Source: Pseudomonadota bacterium (GTDB lineage Bacteria; Pseudomonadota; Gammaproteobacteria; Burkholderiales; Burkholderiaceae_C). Taken from it: DNA of 42,941 nucleotides. The notes under the pieces were generated by a model. It saw only the letters and a program-made list of their open reading frames with translations, had not been told where the DNA came from and did not search any database. The stretch lies in assembly GCA_019351955.1 (NCBI GenBank), contig JABBOE010000014.1, positions 1 through 42,941 on the forward strand, written 5' to 3'. The translations under genes were made by a program, and so were the position numbers. Below, piece by piece: positions 8,223-16,137 of the stretch; within the stretch, counting starts at the first letter, position 1, and each line of letters opens with the position of its first letter.

Positions 8223-8843
8223 ATGGACTTCCCAGGCAATTTGTTCGTCGTCGCAGCTCCGAGCGGGGCTGGCAAATCCAGCCTGGTGCGCAAGCTCCTG
8301 TCCAAGGACAAGGGCATTCAACTGTCCATCTCCTACACGACGCGTCCCCCGCGTGGACAGGAAGAGGACGGTCGAGAATATTGCTTCGTCGATCGTGACG
8401 AGTTCCAGCGCCGCATCGAGGCCGACGACTTCCTCGAATGGGCGGAGGTCCACGGCAATCTGTATGGGACCTCGCGCTATTGGCTTCAGCAGCGCATGGC
8501 TCAGGGCGTGGACGTCATGCTGGAGATCGATTGGCAGGGCGCCGAGCAGGTCAAGCGGCAGTTCAGCAACGCAGTGAGCGTATTCATCCTGCCGCCCTCG
8601 TTCGAAGAACTCGAAGCAAGGCTCAAACGTCGCGGCGAAGACGCCCCGGACGTCATAGCCCGGCGTCTGCGCGAGGCTCGGGTGGAAACCCCGCATGCCT
8701 CGACGTTCGACTTTATAATCGTCAACCACGATATCTCCCACGCGCTGCGCGACTTGCAGGCCATCGTGGTCGCGCAACGGTTGCGCTACGCGGCACAGCA
8801 CCGCGCTCATCCCGAAGTATTCAAGGCGCTCGGCATTGGCTGA
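8223..8843 (+). CDS. gmk: Guanylate kinase
   Basis: Phosphorylates GMP to GDP with ATP. The 206-residue protein has the P-loop APSGAGKSS (residues 12-20), the GMP-binding region [30 protein letters not shown], and the [12 protein letters not shown] and [20 protein letters not shown] segments. The length is normal. It lies upstream of rpoZ and spoT; gmk-rpoZ-spoT is a conserved proteobacterial order linking GTP supply, RNA polymerase omega and ppGpp metabolism. Confidence 0.97.
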   Translation: MDFPGNLFVVAAPSGAGKSSLVRKLLSKDKGIQLSISYTTRPPRGQEEDGREYCFVDRDEFQRRIEADDFLEWAEVHGNLYGTSRYWLQQRMAQGVDVMLEIDWQGAEQVKRQFSNAVSVFILPPSFEELEARLKRRGEDAPDVIARRLREARVETPHASTFDFIIVNHDISHALRDLQAIVVAQRLRYAAQHRAHPEVFKALGIG

Positions 8844-8874
8844 GTCGCTCGCTCTGACTTTCACTGGAACTGCC

Positions 8875-9078
8875 ATGGCCCGTATCACCGTCGAAGACTG
8901 TCTAGAAAAGATCCCTAACCGATTCCAACTCGTGCTGGCTGCCACCTACCGAGCGCGAATGCTCGCTCAGGGTCACACACCGAAGGTTGATAGCCGCGAC
9001 AAGCCGGTGGTGACGGCGCTGCGCGAAATCGCTGCCGGTCAGGTTGGCATTGAAATGCTCAAGCGCGTCCCCGCCTGA
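8875..9078 (+). CDS. rpoZ: RNA polymerase omega subunit
   Basis: A 67-residue protein starting [20 protein letters not shown], the standard omega N terminus, with ATYRARML and the [18 protein letters not shown] segment. Omega aids assembly of RNA polymerase and forms part of a ppGpp-binding site together with beta-prime. An upstream in-frame TTG at 8836 would overlap gmk, but the ATG at 8875 gives the family start. It sits between gmk and spoT and is probably co-transcribed with both. Confidence 0.96.
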   Translation: MARITVEDCLEKIPNRFQLVLAATYRARMLAQGHTPKVDSRDKPVVTALREIAAGQVGIEMLKRVPA

Positions 9079-9126
9079 GGGCGCCGACGGCATCTGGGGG
9101 CGCGGTGTTCCTGATGACCCTACGTC

Positions 9127-11484
9127 ATGCAAAGCCGCCCACCCGTGACCGGCAGCAACCCGGTACCCCGCAACCGCCCTGTCGTCAAACGCAAGCCTGC
9201 CCAGCACGCGGACCTGCCTCAGGATTCGGGCGCGGCCGCTGACGGCGCGCTGAGCATGCCGCTCGACAAGCCAGCTGCGGTCAGCCTGGCTGGTTTGCTT
9301 GACAAGATATCGGCGTATTTGCCGGAGGGCGACCTCCAGTTGATCCGCAACGCGTATCGCTTCGCGGACGCGGCACACCTCGGACAATACCGTGCAAGCG
9401 GTGAACCTTACATTTCGCACCCGGTGGCGGTCGCTGAGATCTGCGCCGACTGGAAACTTGACACCCAGGCCTTGATGGCCGCCCTGCTTCATGACACGGC
9501 CGAAGACAAGGGCATAACCCAGGCGGAACTCGTCGAGCACTTTGGCGCGACCGTTGCCGTGTTGGTGGACGGGCTGACCAAGCTCGACAAAATCCAGTTT
9601 TCCAACCGCGAAGAAAATCAGGCCGAGAGTTTTCGCAAGATGTTGCTTGCGATGGCGCGCGACATCCGCGTCATTCTGGTCAAGCTTGCCGACCGCCTGC
9701 ACAACATGCGCACGCTGGCCGCCATGGCACCGGAGAAGCGCCGCCGCATCGCAAACGAAACGATGGATATCTACGCCCCCATCGCCTACCGGCTGGGGCT
9801 CAATCAGGTGTACCGCGAATTGCAGGATCTCGGTTTCCAGCACGGTCACCCGATGCGCTATGCGGTCCTGAGCCAAGCGCTCAAGGTCGCCCGCGGCAAT
9901 CGGCGCGACCTGATCGACAAGATTCTGGCTGCGACGACCAAGTCTTTTGCGGACGCTGGCATCTCCGTGCACCTGTACGGGCGCGAGAAGACCCTGTATT
10001 CCATTTACCGAAAGATGCAGCGCAAGCATCGCTCCTTTGCGCACGTGCAAGACATCTTCGGTTTTCGCGTGATCGTGCCTGAAGTCTTCGACTGCTATCG
10101 CGCCCTGGGCGTGCTGCATGCCCAGTACAAGCCCATGCCGGGAAAATTCGAAGACTTCATTGCCATTCCCAAGCTCAATGGGTACCAGTCGCTGCACACC
10201 ACACTGATCGGCCCTACGGGTGCGCCAGTCGAGTTTCAGATTCGCACTGAGGCCATGCACCGTGTGGCGGAAAGCGGCGTGGCCGCACACTGGCTGTACA
10301 AGACAGGCAATGGCGTGGAGGCCATTGCACAAGTCAGCACCGCGGCTTGGCTCCAGTCGCTTCTGGACATCCAAAACGAGAACCGTGACGCTGCCGAGTT
10401 CATTGAGACAGTAAAGGTTGATCTTGCGCCGGACGCCGTATATGTCTTCACACCCAAATCGCGCATCCTGGCGTTGCCGCGCGGGGCCACGCCCGTGGAC
10501 TTTTCATACGCCGTGCATACCGATCTTGGCAACCAGACTGTAGCTGCCAAGGTCAATGGGGAGTTGGTACCGTTGCGCACCGAGCTCCATAGCGGTGATG
10601 TCGTGGAAATTGTGACAGCGCCGCATTCGCGGCCAAATCCGAATTGGCTGAGCTTCGTGCGCACAGGACGCGCCCGCTCGAAGATCCGGCATGAGCTCAA
10701 GGTTGGCCAGCAGGCCGAGTCACAGGATCTTGGCAAGCGATTGCTCAGCCGCGCGTTGACACAACTGGGCCTGCGCCTCGAAGATTTAAGCGCCGCGAAT
10801 TGGAGCCGGCTGCTCCATTGGAGCGGCAACAAAAGCCAGGAAGAGCTATTTGGCGATATCGGCTTGGGCAAGCGCGTGGCCGACATCGTGGCGACGCGCT
10901 TGCAAATGCAATATGGTGAAGCCTACGCCGCGGCGAGTCCGCGCTCCCAGGACGAAGCGGGATCCGCTTCGTCGCCCGCTTCCAATGGCGGGGCGCATGG
11001 CGCGATTGATCCATTGACGCGCAATGCCCTCCAGCTCGACGGCACCGAAGGCACCTCGGTGCACTATGCCGATTGCTGCCACCCGATACCTGGCGACGCC
11101 GTTCTGGGTTACCTCGGCAAGGGCGAAGGCCTCACGGTGCATCAGCAAGACTGCCCCCAGGCTCGCCGCCTTTTTCAGAAGCACCCACGCAGCTGGATCG
11201 ACCTCAGCTGGTCGTCAACAGTGACCGGCTTGTATCAGGTCGGGATGGCGGTTGTCGTCAGCAACGGAAAGGGCGTGCTGGCGAAGCTTGCAGCGGCCAT
11301 CAGCGAACACGATGCCGACATCATCCATGTCACCATGGACGATGACGCGGGCCAACCGACCATTGAATTGCGTTTCATTATCGCGGTGCGCGACCGTAAA
11401 CATCTCGCCGACATTTTGCGCGCGGTGCGAGCCCACAAATTCGTCGTTCGCGCCTCTCGCGGCAAGGCACGCACCCGTCATTGA
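9127..11484 (+). CDS. spoT: Bifunctional (p)ppGpp synthetase/hydrolase SpoT
   Basis: A long RSH enzyme of 785 residues. The hydrolase HD domain carries YISHPVAVAEI and LLHDTAEDKGI (His-Asp at 122-123), so hydrolysis should be active. The synthetase domain (about 260-400) carries GREKTLYSIYRKM, FGFRVIVPEVFDCY and LNGYQSLHTTLIGP; the REK motif is the variant found in bifunctional enzymes. A TGS domain follows (about 435-500, VYVFTPKSRILALPRGATPVD), then a CHPIPGD region, and a C-terminal ACT domain (about 705-785). The first 43 residues are a basic, low-complexity extension; ATG at 9256 is an alternative start. It is downstream of rpoZ in the usual order. Confidence 0.95.
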   Translation: MQSRPPVTGSNPVPRNRPVVKRKPAQHADLPQDSGAAADGALSMPLDKPAAVSLAGLLDKISAYLPEGDLQLIRNAYRFADAAHLGQYRASGEPYISHPVAVAEICADWKLDTQALMAALLHDTAEDKGITQAELVEHFGATVAVLVDGLTKLDKIQFSNREENQAESFRKMLLAMARDIRVILVKLADRLHNMRTLAAMAPEKRRRIANETMDIYAPIAYRLGLNQVYRELQDLGFQHGHPMRYAVLSQALKVARGNRRDLIDKILAATTKSFADAGISVHLYGREKTLYSIYRKMQRKHRSFAHVQDIFGFRVIVPEVFDCYRALGVLHAQYKPMPGKFEDFIAIPKLNGYQSLHTTLIGPTGAPVEFQIRTEAMHRVAESGVAAHWLYKTGNGVEAIAQVSTAAWLQSLLDIQNENRDAAEFIETVKVDLAPDAVYVFTPKSRILALPRGATPVDFSYAVHTDLGNQTVAAKVNGELVPLRTELHSGDVVEIVTAPHSRPNPNWLSFVRTGRARSKIRHELKVGQQAESQDLGKRLLSRALTQLGLRLEDLSAANWSRLLHWSGNKSQEELFGDIGLGKRVADIVATRLQMQYGEAYAAASPRSQDEAGSASSPASNGGAHGAIDPLTRNALQLDGTEGTSVHYADCCHPIPGDAVLGYLGKGEGLTVHQQDCPQARRLFQKHPRSWIDLSWSSTVTGLYQVGMAVVVSNGKGVLAKLAAAISEHDADIIHVTMDDDAGQPTIELRFIIAVRDRKHLADILRAVRAHKFVVRASRGKARTRH

Positions 11485-11490
11485 GACGAC

Positions 11491-12048
11491 TTAGGGTGCC
11501 GGGTAGCGCACGTCCACGACCTCAATCTGCAGCACGCCTCCCGGCGTGGGCAAACTGACGACATCACCCTCGCGAGCCTTGAGCAAGGCCCTCGCCACCG
11601 GCGAAACCCAGCTAATGTGTCCGCGCTCGAGATCGACCTCGTCTGCGCCCACAATGGTGACCCGACGTTCGGCGCCGTTATCCTCGACGTACCGCACCGT
11701 GGCGCCGAAAAAAATTTGTGTGTTGCCGTGCTGGCGCGATGGGTCGACCACCTCGGCCAGATCCAGGCGTTTAGTTAGGAAGCGAATGCGCCTGTCGATC
11801 TCGCGCAGGCGCTTCTTGCCGTAGATGTAATCGCCGTTTTCCGAGCGGTCACCATTGGACGCCGCCCATGACACGATTTCGACGACTTGGGGACGGTCGC
11901 GCTCGATCAACGCCTTGAGTTCATCGCGCAGGCGTGCGTAACCCGCCGGGGTGATGTAATTCTTGCTTCCTGGCGGTAGTTCTGGAAGGCGCGGCTCCTC
12001 GTCATCCTGCTCGGTTGCGCTGTCTTCGCGTGTAAATGCCTTGTTCAT
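11491..12048 (-). CDS. greB: Transcription elongation factor GreB
   Basis: GreB rescues backtracked RNA polymerase by stimulating transcript cleavage. The 185-residue protein has the N-terminal coiled coil starting YITPAGYARLRDEL, with the loop SNGDRSENGDYIYGKKRLREID carrying acidic tip residues. It is followed by the FKBP-like C-terminal domain (GATVRYVEDNG, VDLERGHISWVSPVARALL). ATG 12048 is chosen; the frame upstream to 12141 runs through a terminator and is not coding. The first 30 residues are an acidic extension (DSATEQDDEEP) longer than in E. coli. It is convergent with spoT, with only six bases between the stops. Confidence 0.94.
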   Translation of the reverse strand: MNKAFTREDSATEQDDEEPRLPELPPGSKNYITPAGYARLRDELKALIERDRPQVVEIVSWAASNGDRSENGDYIYGKKRLREIDRRIRFLTKRLDLAEVVDPSRQHGNTQIFFGATVRYVEDNGAERRVTIVGADEVDLERGHISWVSPVARALLKAREGDVVSLPTPGGVLQIEVVDVRYPAP

Positions 12049-12080
12049 GTTGTCCAACGCATGCTGTTGGGGATCCCAAT

Positions 12081-12105
12081 AAAAAAACGCCCCGGAGAGG
12101 GCGTT
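12081..12105 (-). terminator. Intrinsic terminator after the livK-type gene
   Basis: On the minus strand a 7-bp stem (arms 12086-12092 and 12099-12105) with a 6-nt loop is followed by seven T residues. It lies between the binding-protein gene and greB and should end transcription of the former. Confidence 0.85.
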
Positions 12106-12122
12106 CGACACGTCAAAGCCAA

Positions 12123-12158
12123 GCTTAGGCCGGTGGCGCATGCACCACCGGCCTAAGC
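12123..12158. repeat. Long perfect hairpin, 14-bp stem
   Basis: Arms 12123-12136 and 12145-12158 are exact reverse complements around an 8-nt loop, starting 11 bases after the binding-protein stop codon. It has no T-tract of its own. It probably protects or attenuates the abundant binding-protein mRNA, working with the terminator just beyond it. Confidence 0.75.
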
Positions 12159-12169
12159 GTGTAGCGGCT

Positions 12170-13306
12170 TTACTTCACGGATTCGACCGCAACCACCTTC
12201 TTCACCCCATTGTCGAACGTCGACAAGGTGATGGTCGGAGCAGCCAAATTGCCATTAGCTTCGAAATGGATGTCCTTCTTGGTGACGCCGTTATAGTCGA
12301 TCTTCTCAACGAAGGGCAGATATTTCGCCGGATCGACCGAATTGGCCTTCATCATGGCGTGTGCCAATACCATCGTGCCATCATAAGAGTAGGGCGAATA
12401 GATCTGGAACGCGCTTGCCCCGAACTCGGCGTCATAACGCTTCTTCCATGCATCACCACCAGGCATTTGCGAGATCGGCGAGCCGCCCTCGGCGCAGATG
12501 GTGATGTTGGCTGCGTCGCCAGCCAGCTTGGCCAGCTCTGGCGCGCAAATGCCATCGCCACCCATGAACTTGGCCTTGATGCCGAGCTGCTGGATCTGGC
12601 GCAGCATGGGGCCCGCTTGGCTATACATGCCGCCATAGAAAATGACGTCGGGATTCATCGACTTGATCTTGGTCAGGATGGCAGAAAAATCCGTGGCCTT
12701 ATCGTTCGTGAACTCATGATCGAGAACCTTCAAGCCGTCCTTCTTGGCAGTTTTGCTGAACACGTCCGCAACGCCTTGGCCGTAGGCGGTCCGGTCGTCG
12801 ATCACAGCCACGGTCTTCGCCTTGAGTTCCGTCTTGGCATAGTTGGCCAAGCCGGCGCCCAGCGCGTTGTCATTGGCAATGATGCGGAAGAAGGTCTTGA
12901 AGCCCTGCTCAGCGATCTTCGGATCGGTCGACGACGGCGTAATGTCCGGAATGCCCGCGTTGTTGTAAATCCGTGAGGCTGGGTACGTGCAACCGGAGTT
13001 CAGGTGGCCCACGACGCCGTTGACTTTTTCATCCACGAACTTCTGCGCGATCGTCGTCGCCTGTTTCGGGTCCGCCTGGTCATCCTGAGCGTCGATTTTC
13101 CAGATCACCTTCTTCCCGCCGATCACGATGTTCTGCTTGTTTAGATCGTTGATGGCCATGCGCACACCATTGGTGTTGTCCTGGCCAAACGAAGCTTGCG
13201 GCCCGGACATCGGCGCTGCGCTGCCGATGGTCACGGTCACGTCATCCGCCGCATACGCGGTGCCAATTGCCAGGGACAAGCCCAGAAGGGCATATTTCAG
13301 CTTCAT
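12170..13306 (-). CDS. Branched-chain amino acid ABC transporter substrate-binding protein
   Basis: Periplasmic binding protein of the LivK/LivJ type, 378 residues. The Sec signal peptide is MKLKYALLGLSLAIGTAYA, cut before ADD. The mature protein has VTIGSAAPMSGPQASFGQDNTNGVRMA, VGHLNSGCTYPAS, IDDRTAYGQGVAD and YGGMYSQAGPMLRQ, matching Leu/Ile/Val-binding proteins of type I fold. The start has a good ribosome binding site (GGAGG, 7 nt before the ATG). No permease or ATPase genes are adjacent, so this is an orphan binding protein serving a transporter encoded elsewhere. Codon use and the strong terminator structure after it suggest high expression. The ligand is inferred from family only. Confidence 0.93.
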   Translation of the reverse strand: MKLKYALLGLSLAIGTAYAADDVTVTIGSAAPMSGPQASFGQDNTNGVRMAINDLNKQNIVIGGKKVIWKIDAQDDQADPKQATTIAQKFVDEKVNGVVGHLNSGCTYPASRIYNNAGIPDITPSSTDPKIAEQGFKTFFRIIANDNALGAGLANYAKTELKAKTVAVIDDRTAYGQGVADVFSKTAKKDGLKVLDHEFTNDKATDFSAILTKIKSMNPDVIFYGGMYSQAGPMLRQIQQLGIKAKFMGGDGICAPELAKLAGDAANITICAEGGSPISQMPGGDAWKKRYDAEFGASAFQIYSPYSYDGTMVLAHAMMKANSVDPAKYLPFVEKIDYNGVTKKDIHFEANGNLAAPTITLSTFDNGVKKVVAVESVK

Positions 13307-13603
13307 GAATGAGCCTCCAGAAAGGATATAAAAGTAGCTTTAAGTCGGGAATTCCCAACGGAAGCATACGTTAACGGAAACAAGCTGAAATGAACAGAGC
13401 AATTTCGCGCTATGTTGCACCCTTTCGAAACCCCCGAAAACTGGGGCTTGCGCGGCCAACGTGCCCAGCTTACGTAGTAGAGGCCCGCGTGGTCGCAGAC
13501 GCCATCGGAAGCGACTGTTCGTTACAAGACTTGCAAATCAACGGGAACTTTTCATCCGGGCGCCGTATGCGCAAACCAACACTCGCCCAACCGCCGACTG
13601 CGT
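13307..13603. other. Intergenic region upstream of the binding-protein gene
   Basis: No convincing gene. It holds the 5' region of the binding-protein gene, including the palindrome at 13345-13360. The remaining part up to the DUF2486-like stop shows no clear structure to me. Confidence 0.5.
13345..13358. promoter_or_regulatory. Palindrome in the binding-protein gene leader
   Basis: GGGAATTCCC (13347-13356) is a perfect palindrome that extends to a near-perfect 16-bp one with flanking GT and AC. It lies about 40 nt upstream of the ATG, where a repressor or activator could act. No regulator can be named. Confidence 0.35.
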
Positions 13604-14101
13604 TCAGGGCTGGGCTTCGGAGGTCGGCGCCAGCACCGCGTCCACGGCGGCATGCGCCAGGTCGAGCAATGCAGACTGGAGCTCGATGGCCAACTCTCGC
13701 GCGAGATCATCGACCTTGTGGGACAGCAAATCCCGGATCTGCGATTCGAGTTCGCGACCCAGGCGCTGCGCGAGATCGGCATGCAACTGCGCCTGAAGCC
13801 GCGGCACACCTGCGGCGATTTGGGCGCGCAAGTGCGCCGCGACGACCTCATCTGGCCAGCCACTTTGGAGCAAGTCGATTTCGGGCTTCAGGATGTCGCG
13901 TCGCGCTTCCGACTGCGGCATGGGCGACGCGATCACCCCAGCAACTGGCGAAAACCCGGGAGCTTCAGGGTTTAGTGCGCTCGCAGGGTGCTTCTCCTCG
14001 TCGGCTTGGCCCGCAGTCACAGGCGACAAACGAGCAGGAGACTCCTCGCCGTCGATGATGTCCGTCAAGACCGGCAGACGATCGGGAATTACGGGTGTCA
14101 T
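13604..14101 (-). CDS. DUF2486-like hypothetical protein
   Basis: A 165-residue protein beginning MTPVIPDRLPVLTDIIDGEE. The VPVLTD-type start followed by a long Pro/Ala/Glu-rich linker and a C-terminal amphipathic helical region (LDLAHAAVDAVL) fits the Burkholderiales DUF2486 family as I remember it. The function is unknown; there is no signal peptide or membrane segment. The start overlaps the holC stop (ATGA at 14098-14101), so it is translated together with the polymerase chi subunit, which suggests but does not prove a link to DNA replication. Confidence 0.7.
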   Translation of the reverse strand: MTPVIPDRLPVLTDIIDGEESPARLSPVTAGQADEEKHPASALNPEAPGFSPVAGVIASPMPQSEARRDILKPEIDLLQSGWPDEVVAAHLRAQIAAGVPRLQAQLHADLAQRLGRELESQIRDLLSHKVDDLARELAIELQSALLDLAHAAVDAVLAPTSEAQP

Positions 14102-14520
14102 ACATCAACCTCCATGGTCGCGGGCTCGCAACCCACACTCCGATAGGCCCGAAACCGCTGGCGCCCGGCCTGCTTTTCGGCAGGCGCTGCGCCGACCACT
14201 TCGATGACGCGGGGCAGCGCCTGCCAGCCCCCAGCAGGTGCCGCCGCAAGATTAACCAAACAATCACGCTCACCAAAACGGGACATATCGGCCTCGTCGG
14301 TCAGCACGATTGGGGTTTGCGCCTCGAGCGGATCCCCGGCGCGGCAATGGGGTAGAAAATCGAGCTGCGAAAAGGTCCACAGCCGAGCGTCCAGCGTGTC
14401 GACCAGAGCCGGATCGACACGTACGACAAGTCTGGCCCCCTTCCCCGCCGCGACTCGCAAAAGACCGCAGACATAGGCCAAGGGGTCAGCGACGCCGACG
14501 CGGAACTCCACTTGCGTCAT
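14098..14520 (-). CDS. holC: DNA polymerase III chi subunit
   Basis: Chi connects the clamp loader to single-strand binding protein. The 140-residue protein starts MTQVEFRVGVADPLAYVCGLLR and contains GARLVVRVDPALVDTLDARLWTFSQLDFLPH, followed by TPIVLTDEAD and a C-terminal VVGAAPAEKQAGRQRFRAYR segment, the standard chi layout. The start codon overlaps the pepA stop (ATGA), the pepA-holC arrangement seen in many proteobacteria including E. coli. A longer open frame into pepA is not the gene. Confidence 0.93.
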   Translation of the reverse strand: MTQVEFRVGVADPLAYVCGLLRVAAGKGARLVVRVDPALVDTLDARLWTFSQLDFLPHCRAGDPLEAQTPIVLTDEADMSRFGERDCLVNLAAAPAGGWQALPRVIEVVGAAPAEKQAGRQRFRAYRSVGCEPATMEVDV

Positions 14521-15995
14521 GCCTTGGTGTCCGGCTCGACGGCTCCGAGCAAATACCGCACGAGCAGCGGCACGGGCCGACCGGTCGCGCCCTTGGCCGC
14601 GCCACTTTTCCAGGCTGTGCCGGCGATGTCCAGATGGGCCCAGCGGTAGTCCTTTGCAAATCGCTGCAGGAAACAGGCCGCCGTAATGCTCCCTGCCGGA
14701 CGACCGGCAATATTGGCGACGTCGGCGAAATGGGTCTTGAGCCCATCTGCATATTCGTCGCCCAATGGCATGCGCCAACAACTGTCCTGAGCCAGTTTCC
14801 CCGCCTTGAGCAAAGATTCAGCCAGCGCGTCGTCCGGGCTGAACAAGCCGCTGTGCACGTGCCCAAGGGCGATAACACAGGCCCCGGTGAGTGTGGCCAC
14901 ATCTACCACGCTGGCGGGTTTGAAGCGCTCGGCGTACGTCAGCGCATCGCACAGAATCAGACGACCTTCGGCATCGGTATTCAGGATCTCAATTGTTTGC
15001 CCTGACATGCTGGTGACCACGTCGCCCGGTTTGACCGCGCGACCACCGGGCATGTTCTCGGTCGCCGGAATCAGGCCAACCAAATTAAGCTTCGGCCTCA
15101 GGCGAGCGATCGCCTCAAACGCACCCAGCACGGCGGCAGCACCCGACATGTCGTATTTCATCTCATCCATCTCGGCAGCCGGCTTAATCGAGATGCCGCC
15201 CGTATCGAACGTCACGCCCTTGCCCACCAGGACGTGCGGCGCATCCTTGCGACCGGCACCGTCGTAGCGCAGCACGATGAAACGCAATGGCTGATGCGAT
15301 CCTTGCGCCACGGCAAGCAAAGCTCCCATCTTCAGCCGCTCGATGCTGGTTCGGGTCAACACCTCCACCTTGATTCCGTGGCGCTTGCCCAGATCCTGTG
15401 CGACCTTGGCGAGGTGAGAAGGCGTGCAATAGTTGGCTGGCAAGTTGGCCAGGTTGCGTGTGAGTTCCACGCCAGCCTGAACCGCTTCGGCCCGCGCAAG
15501 CGCGGCTCTGAGTGTGGCCGCCTGGCGTGCGTGGCGTGACAGCAGATGCACGGCCTCGACCTTATAGGCCTTGGCTGGCTCGGGTTTGCGGGTCGCGGTG
15601 TATCGGTAGGCCGCATCTCCAAAGGCGCCCGGGACCAAGTCCGCCAGGCTGTGCTCCCCGTCGGCGGCAAGCAGATGGACCTGGTGCGCCCCAAGTGGCT
15701 TGAGCGCACCGGCTGCGGCCTGCACCGCCTTGAGCCAGCCGGCTTGATCGACCGGCGCCGCCCCCAGACCCACGAGCACGAGGCGCTTGGCTGCAAGCCC
15801 GGCGGGACGGCTGCGCGTATAGGTGGCGCCCAGGCTGCCATTGAAGTCGCCGTCCTGCGCGGCTTCAGCAGCGATCGGGTCGATGGCATCGGCCTCGACC
15901 AAACCGCAGGACGTGCCGGGCTGGTGCAGAAAGACGACGAGGGCATCAGTCTTTAAGGTGGCCAAGGCTCTCAGGGGGGCTATGCTAAATTTCAT
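14517..15995 (-). CDS. pepA: Leucyl aminopeptidase (M17, PepA)
   Basis: Two-zinc cytosolic aminopeptidase, also a DNA-binding protein in E. coli. The 492-residue protein has the metal and active-site motifs VGKGVTFDTGGISIKP, the DMSGAAAVLG stretch and the family signature NTDAEGRLILCDAL. The N-terminal domain (to about 170) is Ala-rich and more variable, as usual. ATG 15995 has a GGAG ribosome binding site; an upstream ATG at 16052 is less likely. It heads a coupled pepA-holC-DUF2486-like operon and is divergent from lptF. Confidence 0.96.
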   Translation of the reverse strand: MKFSIAPLRALATLKTDALVVFLHQPGTSCGLVEADAIDPIAAEAAQDGDFNGSLGATYTRSRPAGLAAKRLVLVGLGAAPVDQAGWLKAVQAAAGALKPLGAHQVHLLAADGEHSLADLVPGAFGDAAYRYTATRKPEPAKAYKVEAVHLLSRHARQAATLRAALARAEAVQAGVELTRNLANLPANYCTPSHLAKVAQDLGKRHGIKVEVLTRTSIERLKMGALLAVAQGSHQPLRFIVLRYDGAGRKDAPHVLVGKGVTFDTGGISIKPAAEMDEMKYDMSGAAAVLGAFEAIARLRPKLNLVGLIPATENMPGGRAVKPGDVVTSMSGQTIEILNTDAEGRLILCDALTYAERFKPASVVDVATLTGACVIALGHVHSGLFSPDDALAESLLKAGKLAQDSCWRMPLGDEYADGLKTHFADVANIAGRPAGSITAACFLQRFAKDYRWAHLDIAGTAWKSGAAKGATGRPVPLLVRYLLGAVEPDTKA

Positions 15996-16054
15996 AAGGG
16001 CTCCAGATGACGCTTTCATTATTCCACCGAGCCCACTCAAGCGTGCCGCCACAC

Positions 16055-16072
16055 ACTAATGCGACTAATGCG
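16055..16072. repeat. Tandem 9-bp repeat in pepA-lptF promoter region
   Basis: ACTAATGCG occurs twice head to tail (16055-16063, 16064-16072), between the divergent pepA and lptF genes. A direct repeat of this spacing could bind a regulator on one face of the helix; it could also be chance. Confidence 0.4.
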
Positions 16073-16137
16073 AGCGCCCTCTGCGTGACAATTTCGCACA
16101 CGCTTCGTGCACCTGATTGATCTTTTACCCTCCGCTG

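Noticed and set aside
8902-10374. 490-codon open frame antisense to spoT
   Set aside because: It lies wholly opposite the intact, well-conserved spoT and rpoZ genes; long antisense frames are usual in GC-rich DNA, and the translation shows no family motif.
12049-12141. Upstream start for greB at 12141
   Set aside because: The extension reads through a terminator and the loop of a long hairpin.
13390-14058. 222-codon plus-strand frame over the DUF2486-like gene
   Set aside because: Basic, proline-rich translation opposite a gene coupled to holC; no start signals.
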